Shown here one piece after another: positions 35,097 through 43,616 of a DNA stretch of 64,000 nt. The notes below the pieces were generated by a model that did no database searches, was not told the origin of the DNA, and saw only the letters and a list, made by a program, of their open reading frames with translations. Source of the stretch: Spirosoma sp. KCTC 42546 (GTDB lineage Bacteria > Bacteroidota > Bacteroidia > Cytophagales > Spirosomataceae); assembly GCF_006965485.1 (NCBI RefSeq), contig NZ_CP041360.1, positions 7,606,501-7,670,500 on the forward strand. Direction: 5' to 3'. The position numbers and the translations under genes were made by a program. Each line of letters opens with the position of its first letter. Position 1 is the first letter of the stretch.

Positions 35097-35249
35097 GTTG
35101 ACGCTTGGCTCCGCCGAGTGTCTGTTATTTTTTAGGGCCTCTGGCCCGTGTTTCTTTATTAAAAACTCAGACTGAACATCAATTGATTTTCCTGCAATCG
35201 GGCCAGAGGCCCTTTGAATACAAGACACTCGGCAGAGCCAAGCGTCAAC
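35097..35249. repeat. nested double palindrome
   Basis: Outer arms 35097-35123 and 35223-35249 pair over 27 bp with one mismatch (GTTGACGCTTGGCTC end). Inside, AGGGCCTCTGGCCCG (35134-35148) and CGGGCCAGAGGCCCT (35199-35213) pair perfectly over 15 bp. The middle 50 nt contain ATCAATTGAT. The element fills the gap between the methionine aminotransferase stop and the AhpD-like start. Confidence 0.9.
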
Positions 35250-35273
35250 AAGACTCCGAGTTTGTTGGGGCCT

Positions 35274-36440
35274 TTACAAGTTGTTCAATCGCTGGGCGGC
35301 TTCTTCCAGAATGGCATCGTCTTTAGCGAAGCAGAAGCGCAGGATTTTATAATCGTTTTTCTGATTATAAAACACCGAAACCGGAATCGACGCAACACCA
35401 ATTTCGTTGGTTAACCGGATGGCCAGGTCATAATCCGGCTCATCGGTAATGGCGGCATAGGAGACCGTCTGGAAAAAACTCCCTTCGGTTGGTTTGAACG
35501 TAAATCGGGAACCTTGCAGACCAGCCAGAAACAAGTCGCGCTTACGTTGGTAAAAATCTGGTAACTGACGATAGTGATCCGGCTCATTCAGGTAGTCGGC
35601 CAGTGCGTATTGTATTGGTGTAACGGTGCTGAATGTTAGATACTGGTGAATCTTCCGAAACTCAACACTCAACGCTTTCGGGACCAGACAGTAACCTATC
35701 TTCCAGCCCGTAATATGAAATGTCTTCCCAAACGACCCAATGATAAACGTGCGCTCCCGCAGCTCCGGGTGCGTCATCAGCGAATGGTGTAGCCGACCGT
35801 CAAACAGAATGTGCTCATACACTTCATCGCTCACGATCCAGATGTCGCGGTCACGAACGAGGTTTGCCAGTTGGGCCAGATCATCCGTTGTCCAGACATG
35901 GCCGGTAGGATTATGGGGCGTATTGACCAGAATCAGCCGGGTTTTATCCGTAATTTTTTCGCGTACCACCTGCCAGTCGATCCCATAATCGGGCGGAGTT
36001 AGGGTGACATATACGGGAACACCCCCATTTAGGTCGATGGCGGGTACGTAACTATCATAAGCGGGTTCAAACACCAGCACTTCATCCCCCGGTCGGACCA
36101 CCGCCGTTACAGCGGCAAAGATGGCTTCGGTGGCGCCGGATGTAATCGTAATTTCGGTTTCGGGATCGTAACTGACCCCATACTGATCAGTCGTTTTCCG
36201 GGCCAGTGCTTCCCGCAAAGCCGGAACGCCCGTCATGGGCGCGTATTGATTAAAGCCTTTCCGCAAATACTGTTCAACCAGCGACACCAGTTTGGGCGAG
36301 CAATCGAAGCCCGGAAACCCCTGCGACAGGTTAATGGCACCAGTTTCGGTCGCCAGTTTCGACATAACCGTAAAAATCGTCGTGCCTACGTTAGGCAGTT
36401 TCGACGCAAGGCTGGACAGCGTAGATAGGTGGTTGGTCAT
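35274..36440 (-). CDS. class I/II aminotransferase, methionine aminotransferase type
   Basis: A 388-residue fold-type I PLP enzyme. Motifs: GAINLSQGFPGFDCS, NQYAPMTGVPALREALA, VTSGATEAIFAA-like (ITSGATEAI), VFEPAYDSYVPAI, NTPHNPTGHVW, VSDEVYEH and the PLP lysine in SFGKTFHITGWKIGY. The set matches the YbdL/MtnE-type methionine aminotransferases that use methionine or aromatic amino acids; the keto acid is released as 2-oxo-4-methylthiobutanoate. No methionine-salvage genes are adjacent. The start codon at 36440 lies inside a tandem-decamer palindrome, so the palindrome supplies the first codons. No other start is better, since SKLPNVGTTIFTVMSKLA begins soon after. Confidence 0.9.
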   Translation of the reverse strand: MTNHLSTLSSLASKLPNVGTTIFTVMSKLATETGAINLSQGFPGFDCSPKLVSLVEQYLRKGFNQYAPMTGVPALREALARKTTDQYGVSYDPETEITITSGATEAIFAAVTAVVRPGDEVLVFEPAYDSYVPAIDLNGGVPVYVTLTPPDYGIDWQVVREKITDKTRLILVNTPHNPTGHVWTTDDLAQLANLVRDRDIWIVSDEVYEHILFDGRLHHSLMTHPELRERTFIIGSFGKTFHITGWKIGYCLVPKALSVEFRKIHQYLTFSTVTPIQYALADYLNEPDHYRQLPDFYQRKRDLFLAGLQGSRFTFKPTEGSFFQTVSYAAITDEPDYDLAIRLTNEIGVASIPVSVFYNQKNDYKILRFCFAKDDAILEEAAQRLNNL

Positions 36441-36528
36441 TAATTGTCATTCTTGGTCATTGGTGGTCATCACTGGTCATTGATAGTAAAGCGATTTAGC
36501 GCAAATGACTATCAATGACAACCTATCT
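36422..36528. repeat. tandem GGTCATTNNT decamers within a palindrome
   Basis: Five consecutive 10-nt units each ending in GTCAT occupy 36431-36480. The right side (36505-36527) carries the inverted copy ATGACTATCAATGACAACC and CTATCTA, pairing with TAGATAGGTGG at 36423-36433 and with the GTCAT words. The element overlaps the first codons of the aminotransferase and abuts the stop codon of the 88-residue gene. Confidence 0.82.
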
Positions 36529-36793
36529 ATAACAGATCGCTTAGCGATAATTTGTCAATATAGGGCTCAAGTTCGTTTGTATCAGTCAGAACGCGCACCA
36601 AGTTAACACTGTACTGCCGCTGGCAAATCCACATCTCCACAAAAAAGGTATTGACGGCAACTAAATGCAGCCAAAAACCGGGAATTCTCCGGGCTTCGAG
36701 TAGAATGCCCCGTTGCCAGATCAGGTTTAACTGATCCTGGTAGGCCAGACTATGAAAGAAGTCCGCTCCATTAGCGTCGAGATTAGGCTGCAT
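36527..36793 (-). CDS. 88-residue conserved-looking protein of unknown function
   Basis: Not recognised. The proposed start at 36793, 4 nt after the DUF1684 stop codon, gives MQPNLDANGADFFHSLAYQD, then LNLIWQRGILLEARRIPGFW, LHLVAVNTFFVEMWICQRQY and LEPYIDKLSLSDLL. The composition is that of a folded cytoplasmic protein with amphipathic helices and no signal sequence, and the start fits tight operon spacing. A longer reading of the same frame from 37120 would overlap the DUF1684 gene and has shadow-like composition, so it is excluded. It is the last gene of a four-gene minus-strand operon. Confidence 0.65.
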   Translation of the reverse strand: MQPNLDANGADFFHSLAYQDQLNLIWQRGILLEARRIPGFWLHLVAVNTFFVEMWICQRQYSVNLVRVLTDTNELEPYIDKLSLSDLL

Positions 36794-36797
36794 ATAC

Positions 36798-37766
36798 TCA
36801 GTGGTCCCCGTAGCGTTTTTCACCCGCTGTAACGGCCAGAGCCAGTTTATTCTGCTTGGGTGGCAGTGGGCAGGTAGCAAATGTTGTGAAAGCACAGGGC
36901 GGGTTGATGGCCTGATTGAAATCGAGCGTGGTTGTGCCATCGGGACCCGCTTTATCGGCATACAGGAAGCGGCCTGCCCCATAGGTATCATGGGTATTGG
37001 TGGGATCACCAAATAAAATAAACAGCTTCTCCCCTTCACCAGCGGCATCCAGGCGGTAGGTTTTTCCTCCTCGCTCAAAAACGAGTGTCCCGGCCAGTGG
37101 GTATTGCGACAACTGTCCAATCACATCCATGATGGGAATAGTTTTGGGCTCCGATGGCACTTCCAGCCGGGCTTTAAGTCGCCAGGTTTCATCTACCGGA
37201 AAGCGGTCTATTCCATGAAATTCGTTCAGGGCCGGGCTTTCCAGATCACGCAGACGAACCCCGTATTTATTACCTCGTTTAATAATGAACCAACGAAGTG
37301 ACCCATGTTGCAGAGTTACCGGCTTTTTGCTTTCTGGCGAAAAGATCGTTTCTGTCGTAAGCAATGGTTCTGGCTTTACAGAAGAGCCATCGGTTGACTG
37401 GCCTAATCGGTCGGCGAGTACAGCGGCTCCCGGCGCGGGCGTGAAGAATACCGTTCCATTTGTAAGCTGAAAGGTGCCTACTTGTTCGGGTGCCTTTCCC
37501 GATGGAAACGTAATGTCATTACCCGTATCGCTACCTACCTTATTCGCTCCTTCCTTAAGCCAGTACAGGCCCGCTACATTCAGCCAGCCCGATTCGCTTT
37601 TGAGTGATTTCACCCGTTTTTGATGCCACTCCTCTAGTTGTACTTTGTAGGATGGGCCGTCCGAAACCCGCCAGCCTACCGAGGTCAGCATAGCCAGTAA
37701 CCACAGTCCGAAAAAACTGCCCGAGTAGATGTTCAGAGGGCCGATAGAAGAATCCGTGCGTTTCAT
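36798..37766 (-). CDS. DUF1684 family protein
   Basis: A 322-residue protein with an N-terminal membrane or signal segment (YSGSFFGLWLLAMLTSVGW), then the DUF1684 domain: YKVQLEEWHQKRVKSLKSES, GWLNVAGLYWLKEGANKVGS, GNKYGVRLRDLESPALNEFH, GIDRFPVDETWRLKARLE and the final AINPPCAFTTFATCPLPPKQ with NKLALAVTAGEKRYG. The invariant N-P-P-C-A/T pattern near the end marks the family, whose function is unknown. Its ATG overlaps the sterol-desaturase-like stop by 4 bp. Confidence 0.88.
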   Translation of the reverse strand: MKRTDSSIGPLNIYSGSFFGLWLLAMLTSVGWRVSDGPSYKVQLEEWHQKRVKSLKSESGWLNVAGLYWLKEGANKVGSDTGNDITFPSGKAPEQVGTFQLTNGTVFFTPAPGAAVLADRLGQSTDGSSVKPEPLLTTETIFSPESKKPVTLQHGSLRWFIIKRGNKYGVRLRDLESPALNEFHGIDRFPVDETWRLKARLEVPSEPKTIPIMDVIGQLSQYPLAGTLVFERGGKTYRLDAAGEGEKLFILFGDPTNTHDTYGAGRFLYADKAGPDGTTTLDFNQAINPPCAFTTFATCPLPPKQNKLALAVTAGEKRYGDH

Positions 37767-38992
37767 AGTGAGGAACCGTATACCAATTGAAAATACCGTT
37801 TTTGAATACCTGAGAAGTATGCCCAGAGCGACAGGGCGCCGATATAGCCCAACACTAGGAGCATGGGATAACCTAACACACTATATAAAGCCAGCCAAAG
37901 CACCATCACTCGCCCAATTTCAAGGTATAACACCCATTGCCGCTGTTCGAGTAAGGCACCACAATTGACTAACGTAAGCAGAATAAATAAGGCTGTCAAA
38001 AACTGAAGATAGCCCGGTACGTACGATTCGATCAGCAGAAAGCCGAACAGAATCAGCAACGTGCCCGCCATCTGTCCGATCACGTAGCCTTTAAACCGGC
38101 GTCTTTTCGTATGTACGGCGGTACGGCTGGCCGCATCAGCGGATAAAAACCGACGTTCCAACTCATCCCGTATACCAGGATCGACCGAATCAGGTCGGCC
38201 AAACAGCACACGTAGTTTTCCTGACCAGCCAGTTTGCCGCCTGGCCGCTACCAATACTTCGAGAAGTCCATGAAAATGCTGCCATAAAAAACTATGGCTG
38301 TTCAGTTGCTTAGTCAATCCATACACCGGCTCTGTCTGCTCTTCCATAAACGTGCCAAATAGTTTATCCCAGATGATAAGCACATCACCGTAGTTTTTAT
38401 CCAGGTATTCGGGGTTGCTGGCATGATGCACCCGGTGGTGCGAAGGTGTTACCAACACATACTCAAGCCAGCCCAATTTACCGATTGTGCGGGTGTGGAT
38501 AAAAAATGGATATAGCCCGTGAATTAGAAGAACCGTTGTAATCATCTCCGCCGGAAAGCCAATGACGGGCAATATTGACCAGAAGCCTGTGCGGACAATG
38601 GCCTGAAACACCGTAATCCGGGCCGAAACCGTATAATTGAAATCTTCACTCTGATGATGAACCACATGAACGGCCCAGAGCACGTTTATTTCGTGCGCCA
38701 GCCGGTGATACCAATACCAGACAAAGTCCGTTGCGATGAACAGGCCAATCCAGCCCCATGCATTCGCCCGAATATCGAGAAGTGCATAGTGGCGATGCAG
38801 GTAGTCATACACGAAATAAAACAGCCCAACCGTGAAACTATCCAACAGCCGCTCGGCAATACCCACATTGAGGTTCGCAACAGCGTTATTAAACTGGAAA
38901 TAGTTTTTCTTCTGCGCTTTTGCAACAAGGTATTCCGCACCCATAAGGAGCAGAAATAGAGGAACCGCAAAAGCAAGCCAATTCAACTGCAT
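37763..38992 (-). CDS. sterol desaturase / fatty acid hydroxylase family membrane protein
   Basis: The start at 38992 gives MQLNWLAFAVPLFLLLMGAE; the longer frame upstream would overlap the PhyH gene and is rejected. The 409 residues hold about seven hydrophobic helices and the diiron histidine clusters of the family: YHRLAHE (H-x-x-x-H), HVVHHQSED (H-x-x-H-H) and PSHHRVHHASN (H-x-x-H-H), followed by DKNYGDVLIIWDKLFGTF. The C-terminal third is an extra block of three to four membrane helices. Members hydroxylate or desaturate sterols, fatty acids or sphingoid bases. It lies between a PhyH dioxygenase and DUF1684 in one operon; the substrate is not known. Confidence 0.92.
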   Translation of the reverse strand: MQLNWLAFAVPLFLLLMGAEYLVAKAQKKNYFQFNNAVANLNVGIAERLLDSFTVGLFYFVYDYLHRHYALLDIRANAWGWIGLFIATDFVWYWYHRLAHEINVLWAVHVVHHQSEDFNYTVSARITVFQAIVRTGFWSILPVIGFPAEMITTVLLIHGLYPFFIHTRTIGKLGWLEYVLVTPSHHRVHHASNPEYLDKNYGDVLIIWDKLFGTFMEEQTEPVYGLTKQLNSHSFLWQHFHGLLEVLVAARRQTGWSGKLRVLFGRPDSVDPGIRDELERRFLSADAASRTAVHTKRRRFKGYVIGQMAGTLLILFGFLLIESYVPGYLQFLTALFILLTLVNCGALLEQRQWVLYLEIGRVMVLWLALYSVLGYPMLLVLGYIGALSLWAYFSGIQKRYFQLVYGSSL

Positions 38993-38999
38993 GGGTATC

Positions 39000-39851
39000 T
39001 TAGTTCTGGATTCTAGCAGCAAAACGATGGTAGAAAGGCGTTTTGCTGGATGCACTTTTTGGCTGGTAATCGCCCGTGATAATGGGAATGTACATAACCC
39101 GACGGCGGCTTTCAGCGCCCAGTTTAGGCGATTGCTCCACCCGATGCCACAGACTGCCATTATGAATGGTTAGATCCCCCGCTTCAATATCGAATCCAAC
39201 TTCGCGCGGATCGGGACGGTGATCGATAAACTGACGCTTACGAAACAAAGTCATCAGTGTATTTTGCTTATGCGTGCCAGGCAACACGCGCAGGCCACCA
39301 TTGCTCTTTGGGCAATCATCCAGATGCAATCCTACATTCAGCATAGGACGGATGCGATGCCCCAGGAATAAATCGCGCGGGCTATCGGTATGCCAGCCCA
39401 TGCGCGAGAAATTACTCTCGGGTGTGCGTACATAGTGATTGACCACCAGACCGTCTTTCTCGATTTCGTTAATGCGGCCATCGTAGGGTTGTAGGAGTGC
39501 CGTTAATGCCTGTAGTCGATCATCCTGCAGAAATTCACTCAGAATGGGACTAAACAACGAGGTGAAGGCAAACCGCTGTACAATCGTTTGCCCATTTTCA
39601 TCTCGGCCGAATTTCAGGGGAGTTCCATTGATTTTATCTACCTTCTCCGCCAGCCAATTCGCTTCAACGCGCTGTAACTCCTTCAGGAAAAGCTGCACTA
39701 CGTCACGACTAACAAAGTTTTTAATATGCAGAAAGCCGTTTTTTTCAAAAAAGGCCGTTTGATCAGCGGTCAGCGCTCCCGCTGATTGATTAGCAACTGG
39801 GTGTTCGGTGAGTACCATTGATGTAAACTGTTGGTCTAATTTCACATTCAA
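39000..39851 (-). CDS. phytanoyl-CoA dioxygenase (PhyH) family protein
   Basis: A 283-residue Fe(II)/2-oxoglutarate dioxygenase. The iron triad is visible as H154 and D156 in MGWHTDSPRD and H236 in HNGSLWHRVEQS, with the oxoglutarate Arg in SRRRVMYIP. NGFLHIKNFVSRDVVQLFL at the start is typical of PhyH. It is the first gene of the minus-strand operon PhyH, fatty-acid-hydroxylase-like, DUF1684, 88-residue protein, with a gap of only 7 nt to the second gene. Its start faces the SusC gene across 433 bp that hold two dyads. A nearby second PhyH gene lies after SusD. The substrate, probably a lipid or small aliphatic, is unknown. Confidence 0.9.
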   Translation of the reverse strand: MNVKLDQQFTSMVLTEHPVANQSAGALTADQTAFFEKNGFLHIKNFVSRDVVQLFLKELQRVEANWLAEKVDKINGTPLKFGRDENGQTIVQRFAFTSLFSPILSEFLQDDRLQALTALLQPYDGRINEIEKDGLVVNHYVRTPESNFSRMGWHTDSPRDLFLGHRIRPMLNVGLHLDDCPKSNGGLRVLPGTHKQNTLMTLFRKRQFIDHRPDPREVGFDIEAGDLTIHNGSLWHRVEQSPKLGAESRRRVMYIPIITGDYQPKSASSKTPFYHRFAARIQN

Positions 39852-39854
39852 CTA

Positions 39855-39945
39855 TTTACTATATAGAATAAGTATAGTAAATTTGATAATGAAAAGCAAA
39901 CTATCGTTTGCTATGCACTATAGATAAGTAATTATACTTATCTAT
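39855..39945. promoter_or_regulatory. two ATAGTAAA/AAGTA dyads between divergent operons
   Basis: The 433-bp spacer (39852-40284) holds TTTACTATA (39855-39863) with TATAGTAAA (39873-39881), and ATAGATAAGTA (39920-39930) with TACTTATCTAT (39935-39945). Both are perfect; the second has arms of 11 bp around 4 nt. The first covers the region directly before the PhyH start codon. AATAAGTATA in the first loop resembles the second dyad's centre. They look like operators for one regulator that acts on both divergent operons. From 39950 to 40284 I see only A/T-rich DNA. Confidence 0.55.
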
Positions 39946-40284
39946 TTTCTTTTATTAATCAGTAAGAGCTGAAAGCCTTTCATTGTATTGGTAGTTCAGC
40001 CCCTGCTTAAACTCCTTGTTAGAACGCAAACGTATTAGTTGTTTACGGCTACCAATCAGGCAATTACCGGCTAAAGGAGCTACCTGAAATCTAAAAAACA
40101 GGACTACCCCTTTAGATTGATGGACAAAGGTGAATATCGTTTTTCAGTATTCCAAATTTTTTTGAGTTGATTCTAAAATGGATAGTAGAAAGTGTCATAT
40201 TCACACTTTAGTTTGCTAATAATTAAAAAAAGATTTTTTTGGCTTTTTCAGATACAGAACTTTAAAATAAACTTACTTGCCATA

Positions 40285-43200
40285 ATGAAACACAATTTAC
40301 GAATGAAGGTTAGGGCCTGTTGCTTTTTCCTATGGGCTGCCTTCCTGATCACACATGTGGCCCAGGCGCAGGATCGCCGGGTAACGGGCCGCGTTCTCTC
40401 CAGCAAAGACCAGCAACCCATTCCGGGCGTCAATATTCTGGTCAAAGACACGCAGTTGGGTACCACTACCGATGGGAATGGTAGCTTCTCGCTGAATGTT
40501 GCACCGAATGTTACGCTGGTTTTCAGTTCCATTGGCTTCGCGGGTCAAACATTGGCCATTGGCAATCAAACGCAATTGACGGTTACTCTTCAAGAGGCTG
40601 AACAAAGCCTGGGAGAAGTGGTTGTAACTGCCCTGGGTATCAAAAAAGAAGCAAAACGCTTAGGGTATGCCACCGCTATTGTAAACCCCGAACAGGTTAC
40701 TACCAACCGGTCGGTTAACTTTATCAATGCGCTTCAGGGCAAAATTGCGGGGGTTAACATTAGTAGTCTTGGCACGGGTGCAGCTGGTTCCAGCAAAATC
40801 CGTATCCGGGGGCAGTCGTCGTTCTCGGGCCAGAACACCCCGCTCATTGTTATCAATGGTGTTCCTGTAGATAACACGAACTTTGGACAGAACAACGGCA
40901 ACAACGGTAGCGATAATTCTGTTGCCAGCCGCGACCGGAACTACTCCGATGGTGGCGATGGCCTGTCATCAATTAACCCGGATGATATTGAAGGAATGAC
41001 CGTTTTGAAAGGCGGTACGGCCGCAGCTCTTTACGGCTCCCGTGCTAAAGATGGGGCTATTCTGATTACGACCAAAACCAAGGGTACCGGTCAGGGGATT
41101 GGTGTAACGTACAATATGAACTACACAAATGACCACCCGCTGGATTACACGGATTACCAGTACGAATATGGTCAGGGAGAATACGGCGTTCGACCTACGG
41201 CGCCTAACCCAACCTCGGGTGTATGGAGCTTTGGCGAAAAGTTTGCGGGACAGACCCAGGTGTTATTTGGTGGCGTGACGGTACCTTATGCGCCCGTTCG
41301 GAACCGGATCAACACATTCTATCGTGATGGGTCCACCATGACTAACTCCATCGCGGTGTCAACGGGGAACGAAAAAGGCGGACTTAACCTGTCAATCTCA
41401 AACCTGGACAACAAAGGGATTACCCGCAATAACTCGTTTAATCGTAAAACCATTAATCTGGGCTTTACCTACAATCTGTCGGCTAGACTAACGGTTACGG
41501 GAACGATGAACTACTCCAATGAGTACAACAAAAACCCACCCCAAATTGCTCAGCAGGACAACAGTACACCTACCGTTATTTACACGCTGGCGAACTCCAT
41601 GCCATTAGATGTACTGGAAGCGAACCAAATCAATCCGGCTACTGGTAACGAGTTCATCTATTCGCGGTTTATGAACCGAACGAATCCATACTTTGTGCTC
41701 AACAATAAATTCGAGAACATCCGTAGGGATCGTCTGTTTGGAAATATTTCAGCCCGTTATAACGTGACGGACTGGCTGTATGTTCAGGGCCGGGTAGGCC
41801 AGGATTACTGGTCAAGGGATCAGGATTATAACTTCCCAACGGGTCAGGCTTCCCTGGCTGCTGCCCCGGCTGGTTTTGTGAACGGTGCGTACGTGCAGGA
41901 AGCCCGCCGATTCCGCGAAGTCAATACGGACTTCCTGATTGGAGCCAACCATAAGTTTGGAGTATTTGGTGTTGACCTTACTTTAGGTGGAAACCAACTC
42001 TACCGTCGGAGTGATCTGAACAGTGTTCTGGCTACCGACTTCGTGGTTCGGGGTTTGTATGTTCCGCAAAACGGACGGGTAAAAGACCCAACCTATGGTC
42101 TGAGCGAACGCAAAGTTAACTCACTTTATGCCGCAGCTGAATTTTCCTATAAGGACTTCCTGTATTTGAACGGAACAGTCCGAAATGACTGGTTCTCGAC
42201 CCTGGCCCCAGCAAACCGAAGCATTCTGTATCCTTCGTTAACCGGTAGCTTCGTCTTTTCCCAAGCCTTTAATAACTTACCTTCCTGGTTGAACTTCGGT
42301 AAGTTGCGGGCAGCTTACGCCGAAGTAGGTAGCGATGGTGACGTAGCCCCCTACTCGAACAACCTGTTCTATGCGGTTAATGCCAACCTCTTCCCAAACC
42401 CAGCTGGCCAAGGGCAGCCATTAGGCTACATTACCTCGAATACCGTGCCCAGTGCTACGCTGAAACCAAGTCGTGTAGCGGAAACCGAATTAGGTCTGGA
42501 GCTGAAACTATTCAATAACCGCGTTGGCCTGGATATAGCCGTTTATAACAAGATCACCAGCGACCAGATCGTTGCGAAGCAATCGTCTGATGCGTCGGGT
42601 TATACAAGTTCACTCATCAACAGTGGACAGAGCCGCAACCAGGGTATCGAGGTGTTGCTGAATCTGTCGCCCGTAAAGACGAAAGATTTCTCCTGGGATG
42701 TAACCTTGAACGGTTCGTACAACCAAACCAAGCTACTCCGACTGATAACCGATGACGATGGTACTCCAGGAAAAGACTACAATAACGACAAGCAAGCTGA
42801 GCAAATCGTAGTTGGTACAGGGATTTATGTTGGTGAATTACGGCAGGTGGTAGGTCAGCAATTGGGTCAGTTATATACCTATGGCTATAAGCGTAATGCA
42901 CAAGGACAGCTCATCAACGGAACAGATGGTCTTCCTGTCCGGACCGATGCGCCTATTTCATTCGGTTCTGCACTGCCCCGCTTTGTGGGTGGTATTACCA
43001 ATGGATTCAACTACAAAGGGTTAAGTTTATCGGTATTGATCGACTTTAAACTGGGTGGTAAAATGATTTCAGGTACCAACCTGAATGCCTTCCGACATGG
43101 CTTGCAAAAAGAAACGTTAGTAGGGCGGGGCGAGGCAGACAACAAAATGGTTGGGCCTGGTGTGAACGAAAAAGGCGAAGTAAATGCCGTCCGGGCATTT

Positions 43201-43506
43201 GTTCAGGATTACTATTCGGTGGGCCGCTCCAAGAGCCTTGGCGAACAAGTGGTGTACGACGCTGGCTTGTGGAAACTGCGTCAGATCAGCCTGGGGTATG
43301 ACTTCACCAAATTGCTCCCTAAAACCTTATTCATCAAAGGCGTTCGGTTGAGTGCTGTGGCTAACAACGTGGCTATTCTGAAGAAATGGGTACCAAACAT
43401 CGACCCCGAACAATTCGGCTTCAGTTCGGATAACCTGGTTGGTCTGGAATCAACAGGTTTACCAACCACTCGCAGCGTAGGCTTTAACCTGAATGTGAAA
43501 TTTTAA
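40285..43506 (+). CDS. SusC/RagA-type TonB-linked outer-membrane receptor
   Basis: The start at 40285 opens a signal peptide, MKHNLRMKVRACCFFLWAAF ending at AQAQ; 31 upstream in-frame codons are A/T-rich leader. The mature protein begins with a carboxypeptidase-regulatory-like domain (VTGRVLSSKDQQPIPGVNIL), the SusC signature VVVTALGIKKEAKRLGYA, a plug with IRIRGQSSF and TPLIVINGVPVD, MTVLKGGTAAALYGSRAKDG and a barrel to the last residue NLNVKF. It pairs with the SusD gene that follows, forming a lid-and-barrel importer. There is no glycoside hydrolase next to the pair, and its divergent neighbour is an oxygenase operon, so the ligand may not be a polysaccharide. Confidence 0.94.
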   Translation: MKHNLRMKVRACCFFLWAAFLITHVAQAQDRRVTGRVLSSKDQQPIPGVNILVKDTQLGTTTDGNGSFSLNVAPNVTLVFSSIGFAGQTLAIGNQTQLTVTLQEAEQSLGEVVVTALGIKKEAKRLGYATAIVNPEQVTTNRSVNFINALQGKIAGVNISSLGTGAAGSSKIRIRGQSSFSGQNTPLIVINGVPVDNTNFGQNNGNNGSDNSVASRDRNYSDGGDGLSSINPDDIEGMTVLKGGTAAALYGSRAKDGAILITTKTKGTGQGIGVTYNMNYTNDHPLDYTDYQYEYGQGEYGVRPTAPNPTSGVWSFGEKFAGQTQVLFGGVTVPYAPVRNRINTFYRDGSTMTNSIAVSTGNEKGGLNLSISNLDNKGITRNNSFNRKTINLGFTYNLSARLTVTGTMNYSNEYNKNPPQIAQQDNSTPTVIYTLANSMPLDVLEANQINPATGNEFIYSRFMNRTNPYFVLNNKFENIRRDRLFGNISARYNVTDWLYVQGRVGQDYWSRDQDYNFPTGQASLAAAPAGFVNGAYVQEARRFREVNTDFLIGANHKFGVFGVDLTLGGNQLYRRSDLNSVLATDFVVRGLYVPQNGRVKDPTYGLSERKVNSLYAAAEFSYKDFLYLNGTVRNDWFSTLAPANRSILYPSLTGSFVFSQAFNNLPSWLNFGKLRAAYAEVGSDGDVAPYSNNLFYAVNANLFPNPAGQGQPLGYITSNTVPSATLKPSRVAETELGLELKLFNNRVGLDIAVYNKITSDQIVAKQSSDASGYTSSLINSGQSRNQGIEVLLNLSPVKTKDFSWDVTLNGSYNQTKLLRLITDDDGTPGKDYNNDKQAEQIVVGTGIYVGELRQVVGQQLGQLYTYGYKRNAQGQLINGTDGLPVRTDAPISFGSALPRFVGGITNGFNYKGLSLSVLIDFKLGGKMISGTNLNAFRHGLQKETLVGRGEADNKMVGPGVNEKGEVNAVRAFVQDYYSVGRSKSLGEQVVYDAGLWKLRQISLGYDFTKLLPKTLFIKGVRLSAVANNVAILKKWVPNIDPEQFGFSSDNLVGLESTGLPTTRSVGFNLNVKF

Positions 43507-43510
43507 CTGA

Positions 43511-43600
43511 GTTTGAGGTTTGTAGTTTGATGTCTGATGTTGTCCAATACTAATTCGAGTAGATTAACCAACATCAAATCTCAAACTACAAACTTCGAAC
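43511..43600. repeat. imperfect 32-bp-arm palindrome, GTTTGAGGTTTG-word class
   Basis: Arms 43511-43542 and 43569-43600 differ at six positions, half of them G-U-compatible in RNA. The element lies between the SusC stop and the SusD start and ends 16 nt before the SusD ATG. Confidence 0.82.
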
Positions 43601-43616
43601 GGAAACCTTGTCCATC

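Noticed and set aside
36431..36480. Tandem repeats as a CRISPR array
   Set aside because: Units are 10 nt without spacers, inside a palindrome and overlapping a start codon; no cas gene.
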